A DNA stretch of 64,000 bases, from the NCBI RefSeq assembly GCF_000172075.1, contig NZ_ABIC01000002.1, positions 62,001 to 126,000 of the forward strand, written 5' to 3'. Origin of the DNA: Shewanella benthica KT99 (GTDB lineage Bacteria; Pseudomonadota; Gammaproteobacteria; Enterobacterales; Shewanellaceae). The notes under the pieces were generated by a model that saw only the letters and a program-made list of their open reading frames with translations, did no database searches and was not told where the DNA came from. Positions within the stretch are counted from its first letter, which is position 1. Every line of letters starts with the position of its first letter. Positions 35,436 to 44,168 of this stretch are shown one piece after another. A program made the translations under genes and the position numbers.

Positions 35436-38087
35436 TTAAGCGCAAGCTAAATCCTTAGTGATAGAGTTCAGATGAATGACTTTGCCAAGGGCTTGCCCCT
35501 GACCTAGCTCGAAACCTATCTCCAGCAGTGTCTCTTTTTGCTGTATCGCACCAATTCCATCCACAAAAACCACCAATTCTAACGCCTGGGCGGTTAAGTA
35601 GTGGGCCTTTAATAGCTTAAGATGTTGCTCACTGTTGAGATGAGTGGTGTAACTAGGGTCAAGCTTTAAGCCTTGCAGTGGTAAGAAGGTTAAGCTGCTC
35701 AAGGCGCTATGGGCACTGCCATAACCTGTCAGCCCAAGATTAACCTTTAGCCTTTGCAGAATATCAAATGCATTGATATGGTTATCCGTATCTAAGATAA
35801 ACCCTTTCTCATCGAAAAATAGCCACAGTTGCTCAGGGGGGAATATAAGTTCCTTAAGTTTATTTTTCAGCTGTCTGACGGTATGTTTATGCTTCAGGTG
35901 CTTGGCTGCAATGTTGAGATGTAAGGGAAGGTGGTCTAAGGATTGTTCGCGCAGCAGCTGATGATCTGAGTTGAGTTTTTCCAGTAAATAAATATCCAGT
36001 TCGGTGGTTAAGTTGCAATGTTCGGCAATGTTATTGAGCTGGACCTGCTTTACTTTACCTAGCAAAGGATGATTCCAATACAAACGTGGCTCTAAGGCTA
36101 CCGTAGATAGATTTTTTAAATTTTGAATCGGCAGATAACTCAGGTGTAACTCTCGGTTCGATATCGCGTGTTTTAATTCAATTTCAAGTTCGACATCTTT
36201 GATTAGCTGTCGATGCGACTTATCATCGAAGATAACATAGCAACCTTTGCCCTTGGACTTGGCTTGATACATGGCTGCATCGGCGTCACGCAATAGGGAC
36301 TCGGCCGTGTCTGATTTATGATTACAGCTAAATGCGATTCCTATACTGGCACCTGAGGTGAAACTTTGGTTGGCTAATTCATAGGGGCGTGATAATTCAG
36401 TGAAAATACGCTCTGCAACCTCTTTGGCATCATGGGTGCCCTTGATGCTGTCGAGTAAGATCACAAATTCATCTCCACCGATCCGCCCTAAGGTGTCATT
36501 ATCGCGAATACACAGGCGTAGGCGCCTTGAGGTCTCAACCAGAAAACGATCACCTTGCTGATGACCTAAGGTGTCATTAATGAGCTTGAATCTGTCGAGA
36601 TCGATAAATAGCAGACCGAAGCGATCTCGTCCATGTCGGCGAATATGTTTTACGGCTTGTGTCAGGCGCTCCATAAACATGCCGCGATTTGGTAGCCCTG
36701 TCAGGCTATCGTGACTCGCGTCATAAACAAGTTGTTCTTCCGCTTTACGTCTTTGGGCTACTTCTTTCTCTAAATCTTGATTTAACATAGCCAGAGCCCG
36801 GGTCCGAACGACGACTTTCTCTTCTAGTTGTTCGTAGCTGGACTTAAGCGATTCAGCGGAGAGTTTTTTCTCTATCGCGGTGGCTATGTGCTGAGAAACG
36901 AAAGTCAGCAGATCGAGATCTTTGTCTTGGTAACTCTGGGACATGCATAGGCTATAGATGGTTAAGGCGCCACGAACCTGCCCATGGATAAATAAGGGGA
37001 TGCCAATCCACTGGTATACGTCTTGGGTATAGTCGAGTTCAGGCATCTTGGAATAGACAATCCCAGCGTTTATCAAGCCATCAAGATCGGCACGTTGAAG
37101 TAACAAAGGCCGACGGTTCTTGATGACGTACTCAGTTAGGCCATCAGATGAGGCCCTAGGTTGTGGGGCCGTAGAATTGTTTTGAGCCACATAAAAAGGA
37201 AAGTGTATACGAGTCAGCTTATCGTTGAGCAGGGCTATGTAGCAGTTACTCGCAGGCATTAGATGGCTGATCACTCGATGAATTTCCGAATAGAAGGAGT
37301 CGCTATCTAGGTTAGAGGTGGCAAGATCTGCAATCTCGAATAAAGATTTCTGCAGACGCTCGGCGCGACGTCTTTCAAACACTTCACTCTTGAGCTTGTC
37401 GTAAGCAAGGCTTAACTCTTTGGTTCTTTGCTCTATTGCCTGTTCCAACTGTTCCAGCTGTTCTCTATGTTCTAAACGCTCTAGCACACCTGAGATTTGA
37501 TCACTGACAAAGTGAAGCAGTTCTATCTCCATTTCGGAAAAAGTGATATCGGGGGAATAACTCTGTACTACTAATACACCCAGAACCAGATTATTGACTT
37601 TAATCGGCACGCCTAACCAAAGGTGGCATGGTGCTCCTCTACTGACAACTTTTTTAGCGGCGAGAAGCTGCTCAAAGGTGGTGTTATCACAAAGAAGTGT
37701 GTCACCTGACTTGATCACGTATCCCGTGAGGCCGCTTAATAGGGTCTCGGAAATTTCATCTATAGAATAGATCTTGTTGGGATGCGGGTCTTTTTCGTCG
37801 AGGAAAAAAGGAATATTCAATTTGTTAGAGCTTGGGTCTAACAAGGCGACGAAAAAATTATCTGCTGGAAGAAGTAAATTTAGCGAGCGATGAACTTCTG
37901 AGAAAAACGCTCTAGGCGAGTCCACATGAGCGGCTAGGTTTGAGATCTCTAACAGTAGATTTTGGGTGAGTTCGGCTCGCTTGTATTTAACAGCCAGACT
38001 CTTTAAGCGAGTAATCCTTTTTTGTAAACGTTCAGCTTCACGGTGTGAATGTTGAACCAATTCTTCCCTAAACATGATTTCCGCCAA
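35436..38087 (-). CDS. GAF-GAF-GGDEF-EAL protein with degenerate EAL domain
   Basis: An 883-residue cytosolic c-di-GMP protein: coiled coil (1-45), GAF (about 45-205), coiled coil, second GAF (about 245-410), coiled coil (410-455), GGDEF (455-625) and EAL-like (640-880). The cyclase motif RIGGDEFVILLDS is intact, with the RDND inhibitory site five residues before it, so diguanylate cyclase activity with product inhibition is expected. In the EAL part the signature Glu is replaced (VALEPRLYW), DDFGTGYSSL has become TGYGSAHSAL and the AEGVE-type motif is VDGIG; it should not cleave c-di-GMP. There is no membrane helix. GAF ligand unknown. It is divergent from the tRNA array. Confidence 0.9.
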   Translation of the reverse strand: MAEIMFREELVQHSHREAERLQKRITRLKSLAVKYKRAELTQNLLLEISNLAAHVDSPRAFFSEVHRSLNLLLPADNFFVALLDPSSNKLNIPFFLDEKDPHPNKIYSIDEISETLLSGLTGYVIKSGDTLLCDNTTFEQLLAAKKVVSRGAPCHLWLGVPIKVNNLVLGVLVVQSYSPDITFSEMEIELLHFVSDQISGVLERLEHREQLEQLEQAIEQRTKELSLAYDKLKSEVFERRRAERLQKSLFEIADLATSNLDSDSFYSEIHRVISHLMPASNCYIALLNDKLTRIHFPFYVAQNNSTAPQPRASSDGLTEYVIKNRRPLLLQRADLDGLINAGIVYSKMPELDYTQDVYQWIGIPLFIHGQVRGALTIYSLCMSQSYQDKDLDLLTFVSQHIATAIEKKLSAESLKSSYEQLEEKVVVRTRALAMLNQDLEKEVAQRRKAEEQLVYDASHDSLTGLPNRGMFMERLTQAVKHIRRHGRDRFGLLFIDLDRFKLINDTLGHQQGDRFLVETSRRLRLCIRDNDTLGRIGGDEFVILLDSIKGTHDAKEVAERIFTELSRPYELANQSFTSGASIGIAFSCNHKSDTAESLLRDADAAMYQAKSKGKGCYVIFDDKSHRQLIKDVELEIELKHAISNRELHLSYLPIQNLKNLSTVALEPRLYWNHPLLGKVKQVQLNNIAEHCNLTTELDIYLLEKLNSDHQLLREQSLDHLPLHLNIAAKHLKHKHTVRQLKNKLKELIFPPEQLWLFFDEKGFILDTDNHINAFDILQRLKVNLGLTGYGSAHSALSSLTFLPLQGLKLDPSYTTHLNSEQHLKLLKAHYLTAQALELVVFVDGIGAIQQKETLLEIGFELGQGQALGKVIHLNSITKDLACA

Positions 38088-38274
38088 TCGCTATTTATTA
38101 TATGAGAGCTAGGATTTGGACTAAATTTGCACAATAGGTATTGATAGCACGAAAAAACAACAGTGCCAAGTCATTATTTTGACTGTTTGACAGTTTGAAA
38201 ATCGTTCTAAATGGATTATTTTACTCAAGTTAGTCAAAATGTGAGCAAACAGACGAGAAAAATGATTTTAACTG

Positions 38275-38303
38275 TAGACGGCGAGGCAAATAATTTATAT
38301 TAT
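38275..38303 (+). promoter_or_regulatory. Probable promoter of the tRNA operon
   Basis: TAGACG (4 of 6 matches to TTGACA) is 17 bases from TATTAT. A GC-rich discriminator (GCGCCGC) follows, typical of stable-RNA promoters under stringent control. The first tRNA begins about 20 bases further on. Confidence 0.5.
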
Positions 38304-38323
38304 TTGCGCCGCTAACAAGGCAG

Positions 38324-38400
38324 GCACCCATAGCTCAGCTGGATAGAGCGCACCCCTCCGGAGGGTGAGGCCGAGGGTTCGAATCCTTCTGGGTGCACCA
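38324..38400 (+). tRNA. tRNA-Arg (anticodon CCG)
   Basis: A 77-base cloverleaf with acceptor GCACCCA/TGGGTGC, TAGCTCAG D-arm start, anticodon stem CACCC/GGGTG with loop CTCCGGA, T-loop GTTCGAATC and encoded ACCA. First gene of the Arg-His-Pro array. Confidence 0.96.
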
Positions 38401-38455
38401 GATTGAACAGAACGCCAAGTTAGTGAAGAAAGTTGTTAGAAGTTGAAAGTCAGTG

Positions 38456-38531
38456 GTGATTGTAGCTCAGTTGGTAGAGCCCCGGATTGTGATTCCGGTT
38501 GTCGTGGGTTCGAGCCCCATCAGTCACCCCA
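38456..38531 (+). tRNA. tRNA-His (anticodon GTG)
   Basis: A 76-base cloverleaf; acceptor GTGATTG/CAGTCAC with one G-T pair, anticodon stem CCGGA/TCCGG around TTGTGAT, T-loop GTTCGAGCC and encoded CCCA. The base before it is G, which supplies the extra 5' G(-1) of histidine tRNAs. Confidence 0.95.
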
Positions 38532-38584
38532 TTTCAATCCCTTATTTAGATTTTAGATAAGGCAGTTTTAAAGATACAAATTCT

Positions 38585-38661
<77 letters not shown>

Positions 38662-38712
38662 CATTTAAAAGTATTGAATCTATGGTTCGGTATTTGAAGT
38701 TAAAAAGATTTA

Positions 38713-38838
38713 CGGACTCTTAAGTAGAAGTGCGCAGCTCGGTAGCGCATCCCGATTTACTTTCGATAAAAGAGAGTAAAGTGGACCAGAGGGTCAGTGA
38801 TTCGAATCCTGCTTTTTATAAAAGATAGGGCCGACCAC
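38713..38838 (+). pseudogene. Decayed tRNA-Pro copy 1
   Basis: Pieces of the proline tRNA in the right order: GCGCAGCTCGGTAGCGCATC (D arm), GGACCAGAGGGTCAG (anticodon 3' arm and variable region), GATTCGAATCC (T loop) and CCGACCA (3' end). Insertions of about 30 bases replace the 5' anticodon arm and about 20 bases separate the T loop from the 3' end; the acceptor 5' strand is lost. It cannot fold into a cloverleaf. Confidence 0.85.
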
Positions 38839-38863
38839 ATTCAGTTTCAATAAATAAAGATTT

Positions 38864-38980
38864 ACGGACTCTTAATGAGTAGAAGTGCGCAGCCCGGTAG
38901 CGCATCCCGATTTGAAACAAGAGTGGACCAGAGGGTCAGAGGTTCGAATCCTGCTTTTTATAAAAGATAGGGCCGACCAC
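38864..38980 (+). pseudogene. Decayed tRNA-Pro copy 2
   Basis: The same degenerate structure as copy 1 (TTTACGGACTCTTAA before the D arm; the CTGCTTTTTATAAAAGATAG insertion before the 3' end), with a shorter anticodon-arm insertion. The shared insertions show that copies 1 and 2 are duplicates of an already decayed gene. Confidence 0.85.
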
Positions 38981-39004
38981 ACTAAGTTTCAATAAACAAG
39001 TTTA

Positions 39005-39081
<77 letters not shown>

Positions 39082-39088
39082 CTTTACG

Positions 39089-39119
39089 AAAAAACCTCGT
39101 CATTTGACGAGGTTTTTTT
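39089..39119 (+). terminator. Terminator of the tRNA operon
   Basis: A 14-bp stem (AAAAAACCTCGTCA / TGACGAGGTTTTTT) with a two- to three-base loop and a T-run. It immediately follows the last intact tRNA. Confidence 0.92.
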
Positions 39120-39137
39120 CGTTTAGGCCTAATAGTT

Positions 39138-39184
39138 AGTCAGAGGGTTCGAATCCTAACTCTTTATAAATACAGGCCGACCAC
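39138..39184 (+). pseudogene. tRNA-Pro 3'-end remnant 1
   Basis: GTCAGAGGGTTCGAATCCTA and then a CCGACCAC end, separated by about 20 AT-rich bases. Only the variable/T arm and 3' terminus of the proline tRNA survive. Confidence 0.7.
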
Positions 39185-39192
39185 TTTACTAG

Positions 39193-39223
39193 AAAGCCCT
39201 TCGAGAAATCGAAGGGCTTTTTT
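39193..39223 (+). terminator. Second terminator in the tRNA array
   Basis: A perfect 12-bp stem (AAAGCCCTTCGA / TCGAAGGGCTTT) with loop GAAA and a T-run. It follows the first 3'-end remnant in the same spacing as the terminator after the intact tRNA, so it may once have ended a functional unit. Confidence 0.85.
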
Positions 39224-39238
39224 GTTATTTAAAATTGG

Positions 39239-39284
39239 CTAGAGGATTAGAATCCTCTCTTTTTATGACTGCATGGCCGACCAC
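39239..39284 (+). pseudogene. tRNA-Pro 3'-end remnant 2
   Basis: CTAGAGGATTAGAATCCTCT followed about 15 bases later by GGCCGACCACATTT. The T arm is still paired (AGAGGAT/ATCCTCT) but the GTTCGAATC loop has changed. The next 50 bases repeat the sequence found after the first intact tRNA-Pro (TTAAAAGTATTGAATCT onward). Confidence 0.65.
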
Positions 39285-39331
39285 ATTTAAAAGTATTGAA
39301 TCTAGGTTCGGTATTTGAAGTTAAAGTTTAA

Positions 39332-39411
39332 CTGTGATTAGCGCAGCCCGATTTCCTCTTTATAAAAGAGAGTAAGAGTGGACCAGAGGTTCGAATCCTA
39401 CTTTGTATAAA
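39332..39411 (+). pseudogene. tRNA-Pro remnant 3
   Basis: CTGTGATTAGCGCAGCCCGA (5' acceptor strand and D arm), GTGGACCAGAGGTTCGAATC and a TATAAAAGA insertion, but no CCGACCA end. It is the most distal proline tRNA relic and abuts the terminator of the adhesin operon. Confidence 0.75.
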
Positions 39412-39413
39412 AG

Positions 39414-39445
39414 AAAAGGCCCCAGAAGTTTTCTGAGGCCTTTTT
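39414..39445. terminator. Terminator between the tRNA array and the adhesin operon
   Basis: AAAAGGCC and CAGAA pair with TTCTG and GGCCTTTT around a three-base loop, with one mismatch. A- and T-tracts flank both sides, so it can end the minus-strand lapD-like transcript as well as the tRNA side. Confidence 0.75.
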
Positions 39446-39469
39446 AATGACTGGTAAGTATATATGGCG

Positions 39470-41395
39470 CTAGATTTCTTCAACTTCCACTGGGGGATGG
39501 ATATAGCCCATGTAGGCACTAGTTTTTAGTGGTATGAAGCGTTCTAATTGCTGCTTCTCTTCTATACCTGTGACTATGACCTGAATATCTAACCCTCTAG
39601 CGACATTGATCAAGGCTCGACACAGTTCGCTACTATGTTCACTCTCGTCATAATAAGCGAAGGACTGGTCGAGTTTCACATAACTCGGTCTGAGGGTTTG
39701 TAAGTAGGCCATGGAACCAAATTGGCGACCGAAGTGATCGATACCGAAGCGGGCACCATTATCACGAATAATAGTGCATAGGGCTTCACAAGAGTCTGGA
39801 TCGCTATATACGCCAGCTTCCGGAATGTCGAAACAGATCCGCTCAGAAAGGCTAGATGTGCGTAAAAAGCCATTTAACCATTCATGGAATTTGGGATTGC
39901 TTAAACTGTGGAAGGTTAAGTTAATGGCAATCGGTTCATAATTTCTTTCGAGTAACTTTTGGGTGGTTAGGGTTTCGATAAGGCATTTATCGAGCAGGGC
40001 ACCCAGAGACAGCAGTTCTATATAGGGCATAAACTGGCCAGCATGTATGGTTTTATCGCCGATTTCCAACTGACAGTAGAGTTCTCTCTGGCTAATAGAA
40101 TCACCATCATTGAGATGGACAGCTTGCCATTTAAATTTGAACTGTCGCTTATTAATCGCATTACTCAGATGTTCACGCCATTGTTCACGAGTAAATAGTT
40201 GCTTCTCGCTGGTTTCGAACCAGTGAAAAACCTTATCTTCTTTGATTGCTTTTTGCAGGGCGTTATCAGTTTGGGCTAAGATATCTGACACCGACATCTG
40301 CCCAATACGCTCGGCAATACCGATGGAGAAGTTTTCATTTGGCTTACAGCCAGCTTTAGACATCTCTTGATTTATGGTGCGAATTAATGTTTGCAGGTAT
40401 TTACTGGTTTGCTCGTGCTCTGCGCTGGAAATTAAAAATGCAAATTCGTAAGCCGAGATTCTAGCGATAACTGAGGTGGTGATAACGTCTAAATGCTCTT
40501 TCATCTTCTGAGAAAGTAACTTTATAGTTTCGTCTCTGACCTGGTATCCGTATTTACTGTGCACTTCTTCTAACCAGTCAAATTTTGCCATCAATAAGGC
40601 ACCACTCTTAGGCTCACTAAGCCAGCTGCTTAAGTGGCCCATCATATATTGACGGTTAGGTAAGCCAGAGACTTGATCGATCAGGTTTTTCTTTTTCAGC
40701 TCACAAACCTCTTCATCCAGAGAGTTAAAGATCTGTTTGAGTTGATCCGACATGCTATTAAAGGCGAGTACCACAGATTTCAGCTCCATGGTTTTGGGGA
40801 CTTTCATGTCTGGGCCAAATTTACGCTGGGCGATATCTTTGGCATGCTCGGCGATCTCGTGCAAGGGTCTTAGGATCCAGGTGAGACCCACACGTGCACA
40901 GACTATGGCGATAAGGAAAAGAATAGAAAACATTATGATAGCGTTAGTTATGGTACCCCATAACTCGTGATAACCAAATCCCGGGTGGGCGGTTATCTCT
41001 AATCGGGCAAGTTGGATCCAGCCCGATGTAATCGTGCTCTCCTTCTTGATGGTTTCAAAAAAGTCCAGATCGATAAACCATTGTGGCACACCTTGAATAT
41101 TGACTGGGTTTTCCCACACTTGCTGTTTTCCATCGACAAGCCAGGTGAGTTTAACTTGTTGGTAGTAACCACCCTCGAAGATAACATTAATCAAGGTTTC
41201 GGCGCCGACAATATCACCCGCTTCAAGATCCGGAATTAACATGATCCCTAAAGAGTTACTGGTATTGTTGAGATCTGACTCCATCTGTTTGGTCAGAAAG
41301 TTCTGTGTCTCTGTAAACTGTACATAGCCTAGACTTGCCACCACTAATAAAAATAGGCCAAACAGTAGTGAGTATATCTGTCGAAACAGTGTCAT
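39470..41395 (-). CDS. bpfD: LapD/BpfD-like c-di-GMP receptor
   Basis: A 641-residue inner-membrane receptor with helix (about 5-25), periplasmic domain (25-150), second helix (about 150-172), HAMP (175-230), degenerate GGDEF (240-385) and degenerate EAL (400-641). Both enzymatic motifs are lost: ARISAYEFAFLI replaces GGDEF, there is no E-A-L, and TGIEE replaces AEGVE. This is the LapD hallmark: it binds c-di-GMP without making or breaking it. The periplasmic SGWIQLARLEI carries a Trp at residue 126, matching the LapD Trp (125) that grips LapG. It lies 8 bases downstream of the lapG-like gene. The Shewanella name BpfD is used by synteny. Confidence 0.93.
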   Translation of the reverse strand: MTLFRQIYSLLFGLFLLVVASLGYVQFTETQNFLTKQMESDLNNTSNSLGIMLIPDLEAGDIVGAETLINVIFEGGYYQQVKLTWLVDGKQQVWENPVNIQGVPQWFIDLDFFETIKKESTITSGWIQLARLEITAHPGFGYHELWGTITNAIIMFSILFLIAIVCARVGLTWILRPLHEIAEHAKDIAQRKFGPDMKVPKTMELKSVVLAFNSMSDQLKQIFNSLDEEVCELKKKNLIDQVSGLPNRQYMMGHLSSWLSEPKSGALLMAKFDWLEEVHSKYGYQVRDETIKLLSQKMKEHLDVITTSVIARISAYEFAFLISSAEHEQTSKYLQTLIRTINQEMSKAGCKPNENFSIGIAERIGQMSVSDILAQTDNALQKAIKEDKVFHWFETSEKQLFTREQWREHLSNAINKRQFKFKWQAVHLNDGDSISQRELYCQLEIGDKTIHAGQFMPYIELLSLGALLDKCLIETLTTQKLLERNYEPIAINLTFHSLSNPKFHEWLNGFLRTSSLSERICFDIPEAGVYSDPDSCEALCTIIRDNGARFGIDHFGRQFGSMAYLQTLRPSYVKLDQSFAYYDESEHSSELCRALINVARGLDIQVIVTGIEEKQQLERFIPLKTSAYMGYIHPPVEVEEI

Positions 41396-41403
41396 CTTTC
41401 TAG

Positions 41404-42111
41404 CTACTCCAATCTTAATTTGGGTTTTCTGAGTCTTTCGACACCCAATCTATACTTGAGATCGTTCCACTTCGCCAGTTTCTTAGATGAACCAGCAAGA
41501 ACGCCTCGTCCTTTTTCTTTGTTTAGCCATAGCTGTCGACCATTAAAACTGTATACCGGCAGCAAGTCTTTTCTTTGAGTCGCAGGTTTTATTTTTCTAT
41601 CTAAATTATCGAGTACCAAAGGAATCGAAGAGGGTTTCTCATAGTAAGCAAGCACCATGTGATATTGATTCACTGTGGTCGCTTTTACCATAGTAATCCT
41701 CAGTTTATCTTCAGGTATGCCTAGCTGAAGCAAGGTGAAATATTTTGCAATAGAGAAGTCCTCACAATCGCCGCCATTGACACCAATAAACTCCATAGGG
41801 GTAGACCAATAATTGCTATCACCCCAGAGCTTGATGTCATCAATAAAACGGAAAAGATTGAAAAAGTTATTCACCTTAGTGAGCTTCTCTCTTTCGCTGA
41901 GACCTTGAGCGTTATCGAGTACCTTAAACCAGGCCCTGGCCCTTTTTCCCGCTCGTTCACCATATCTCGACTCGAGAGTCGAGACTATGTGCTCTTTATT
42001 CAGTTTTTGCGTGGGGGAGGCATATAGGCACGAAGCCGCTAGAGCCAGTGCCACTATGATGAACCGGCAGACTTTCTTGCATGATAATTTACGACTAAGC
42101 CTGCCTTTCAT
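41404..42111 (-). CDS. bpfG: LapG/BpfG-like periplasmic cysteine protease
   Basis: A 235-residue bacterial transglutaminase-like cysteine proteinase with an N-terminal signal sequence (VCRFIIVALALAASCLYA). The Cys-His-Asp triad is C116 in NGGDCEDFS, H151 in NQYHMVLAYY and D168 in LVLDNLDR, spaced as in LapG. D115 and E117 beside the Cys correspond to the calcium ligands of LapG proteins. It should cut the TAAG site of the adhesins of this operon when not held by the LapD-like receptor. An 18-base gap separates it from the OmpA gene and 8 bases from bpfD. Confidence 0.94.
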   Translation of the reverse strand: MKGRLSRKLSCKKVCRFIIVALALAASCLYASPTQKLNKEHIVSTLESRYGERAGKRARAWFKVLDNAQGLSEREKLTKVNNFFNLFRFIDDIKLWGDSNYWSTPMEFIGVNGGDCEDFSIAKYFTLLQLGIPEDKLRITMVKATTVNQYHMVLAYYEKPSSIPLVLDNLDRKIKPATQRKDLLPVYSFNGRQLWLNKEKGRGVLAGSSKKLAKWNDLKYRLGVERLRKPKLRLE

Positions 42112-42129
42112 GGTGTTCTGTTAAATTCC

Positions 42130-42729
42130 TTATTCCTTGCCTTCATCGACGGTATAGATATGCCATTTCATATCTGCCATTGTGTCTTCTCCAGTGACTT
42201 CGGCAATAACGCGTCTATTTCGAGTTTGGGCTCTATGGGTGCCACTTTCATCAACTGGACGATCGTAGCTATAACCTATCGCGATTAGCCTATCGGGGGC
42301 AATACTGAAACGTTCGGTCAATAGCGAGGTCACAGCATCGGCTCTATTTTGCGACAAGCTTAAGTTGTGCTGGTAAGATCCAGTCTTGCTACAGTGGCCT
42401 TCGATGGTGACTTTAGTATTTTTGAACTCGTTCATAAAACTCGCAATGACTTCAACTTGATCGTAATGCAGAGGAGCTATGTAGTAGGAGTCGTTGGCGA
42501 ATAATATTTTCAGTTCAGAGCGCTGGTGAATGGGCTTTACCTTGCCACAACCATAGTTGTCAATAGTTGCCCCCATAACAGTATCGTTACAGCGTTCGCG
42601 GGCGACAATGACACCGTCTTGGTCCATATCGTTAAGATCGTGAATCTGTGTGGTATTGCCATCCATAGTCACTATGCTTGAGCATGCACTTAGCAGGGTG
42701 ATGGCTAAAAGTGTGATGAAGGTTTTCAT
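42130..42729 (-). CDS. OmpA-family lipoprotein of the adhesin operon
   Basis: A 199-residue lipoprotein (lipobox LLSAC at residues 12-16) with a C-terminal OmpA peptidoglycan-binding domain (about 75-190), including the core VTIEGHCSKTGSYQHNLSLS and NRADAVTSLL, then GYSYDRPVDESGTHRAQTRN RRV. Asp and Arg that bind diaminopimelate in OmpA domains correspond to the D-E-S-G-T-H-R-A-Q-T-R-N-R-R segment. It overlaps aggA by one base (TAATG). Genes of this type occupy the same place in Shewanella bpf operons, presumably to tie the export channel to the wall; that role is inference. Confidence 0.9.
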   Translation of the reverse strand: MKTFITLLAITLLSACSSIVTMDGNTTQIHDLNDMDQDGVIVARERCNDTVMGATIDNYGCGKVKPIHQRSELKILFANDSYYIAPLHYDQVEVIASFMNEFKNTKVTIEGHCSKTGSYQHNLSLSQNRADAVTSLLTERFSIAPDRLIAIGYSYDRPVDESGTHRAQTRNRRVIAEVTGEDTMADMKWHIYTVDEGKE

Positions 42730-44138
42730 TAGTTTACTCCTCCTGCGTAACTACGTTCGCCTTGCCATACATCCGGGCGAGTGACTCGCAGAGACTCAAG
42801 TAGTCGACCCGTAGCATTTAAAATACGGTATTCAGATAGAATTTCGTCGTATTCGGCTTCAAGATAATCCTTACGTGCTTCGAATAGCTCGTTCTCGGTG
42901 TCGAGCAAATCGAGTAAGGTACGTTGGCCTAAATTGAATTGCTGGCTATACGCGACTTGAGTATCTTTGGCGGCGATCACATGCTCTTGAATATACATTT
43001 TCTGTGGCACTAATAACTCGTAAGCATTCCAGGCTAGGTTGACACCTTCGACGACTTGACGATAAGCACGCTCGCGGATCTCCTTGGCTTCACCTATCTT
43101 GTAGCTGGCTTCTTTTTCTCTGGCACGATCTTTACCGCCCGAGAAAAGGTTGTACTTTATTCTCACCATGGCGATGAGATCGTTGCTGTGTCCGCCAATG
43201 TTTGGTCGAAATTGGTTGAAGCCATCTTCACCATCCACATCATTATTCCAGTTACCATCAAGCTCTAATGATAATTTAGGATAGTAATTAGATCGGGCCG
43301 ATTCACGTTCATTCTTGGCGGCATTGATGTCACTGGTGGCCGATTTCAATATAGGGTGATTATCTTGGGCCAATTTAACACTGGTAATAAGATCTTCCGG
43401 TATCATGTCATCATCGGGAACCGGCACAATCAGATCTTCAGGTTGCTTCTCTACCACTCGCACAAATTGTGCCCTGGCATCATAGAAGTTATTTTTTGCC
43501 GAGAGCACATTGGCATTAGCCCTAGCCCGACGCCCGGTGATCTGGGATAGGTCGGCAATTGAGCCTAAACCTGAGTCGGTCCTCTCTTTGATCTGTGCAA
43601 AAATCTCTTGATGACTGAGAAGGTTTTTCTCTGCCAGAGTGAGGATTTGCTCACTTTTTATATAGTTTACATAGACCTTAGCAACATTCAGTGCCATATC
43701 TTCTGCAGCTGCAAACAGTGCCCACTGCTCGGCGCTGGCTTCGAAGCTGTATCTGTCGACTTCGCTCGAGGTATAGAAACCATCGAACAGCATCTGCTTG
43801 ATACTAAAACCGGCCTCGCCACGCTCTAGCTCGATAACACCTTCATTATCTACATCACCTTGGCCTGTTTTTCTTCTCGTCGACGGGCTATTGGTCTGTT
43901 CCCAGCCATAGCCACCGCTGATGTCTATCGTAGGCATATAACCGGCTATTGCCTGATTAACTTGCTCTTCACGGGCTTTGAAACGGTTGAAGGCGATACG
44001 AATTTCTGGGTTTGTATCTAGTGTGTGCGCGACAGCTTGTTCCAGTGTTTGGCTATATGCCGAGGCTGGTAATATCAGCGCACCAACGGCTAACGCCAGA
44101 GCGCTGCGTTTTAACTGCCGAATAGTACTGGTTTTCAT
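42729..44138 (-). CDS. aggA: TolC-family outer-membrane channel (AggA/LapE-like)
   Basis: A 469-residue outer-membrane efflux protein with a signal peptide (LALAVGALILPASAYSQ). Two homologous halves show the TolC pattern: long amphipathic helices with YGWEQTNSP... strands, NLLSHQEIFAQIKERTDSGL in the first half and QQFNLGQRTLLDLLDTENEL in the second, both typical of type I secretion channels. It is the outer-membrane exit of the adhesin secretion system. In S. oneidensis the equivalent gene is aggA, named for autoaggregation. It follows the HlyD-like gene by 30 bases. Confidence 0.92.
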   Translation of the reverse strand: MKTSTIRQLKRSALALAVGALILPASAYSQTLEQAVAHTLDTNPEIRIAFNRFKAREEQVNQAIAGYMPTIDISGGYGWEQTNSPSTRRKTGQGDVDNEGVIELERGEAGFSIKQMLFDGFYTSSEVDRYSFEASAEQWALFAAAEDMALNVAKVYVNYIKSEQILTLAEKNLLSHQEIFAQIKERTDSGLGSIADLSQITGRRARANANVLSAKNNFYDARAQFVRVVEKQPEDLIVPVPDDDMIPEDLITSVKLAQDNHPILKSATSDINAAKNERESARSNYYPKLSLELDGNWNNDVDGEDGFNQFRPNIGGHSNDLIAMVRIKYNLFSGGKDRAREKEASYKIGEAKEIRERAYRQVVEGVNLAWNAYELLVPQKMYIQEHVIAAKDTQVAYSQQFNLGQRTLLDLLDTENELFEARKDYLEAEYDEILSEYRILNATGRLLESLRVTRPDVWQGERSYAGGVN

Positions 44139-44168
44139 GTTAACCCCTCTAGGTCGATTTTCTTGGGC

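Noticed and set aside
39138..39184. Attachment site of an integrated element, because a tRNA 3' end is repeated
   Set aside because: No integrase or mobile genes lie between the repeated ends, and 5' parts of the tRNA are also duplicated. Tandem duplication explains it better, although old excised elements cannot be excluded.
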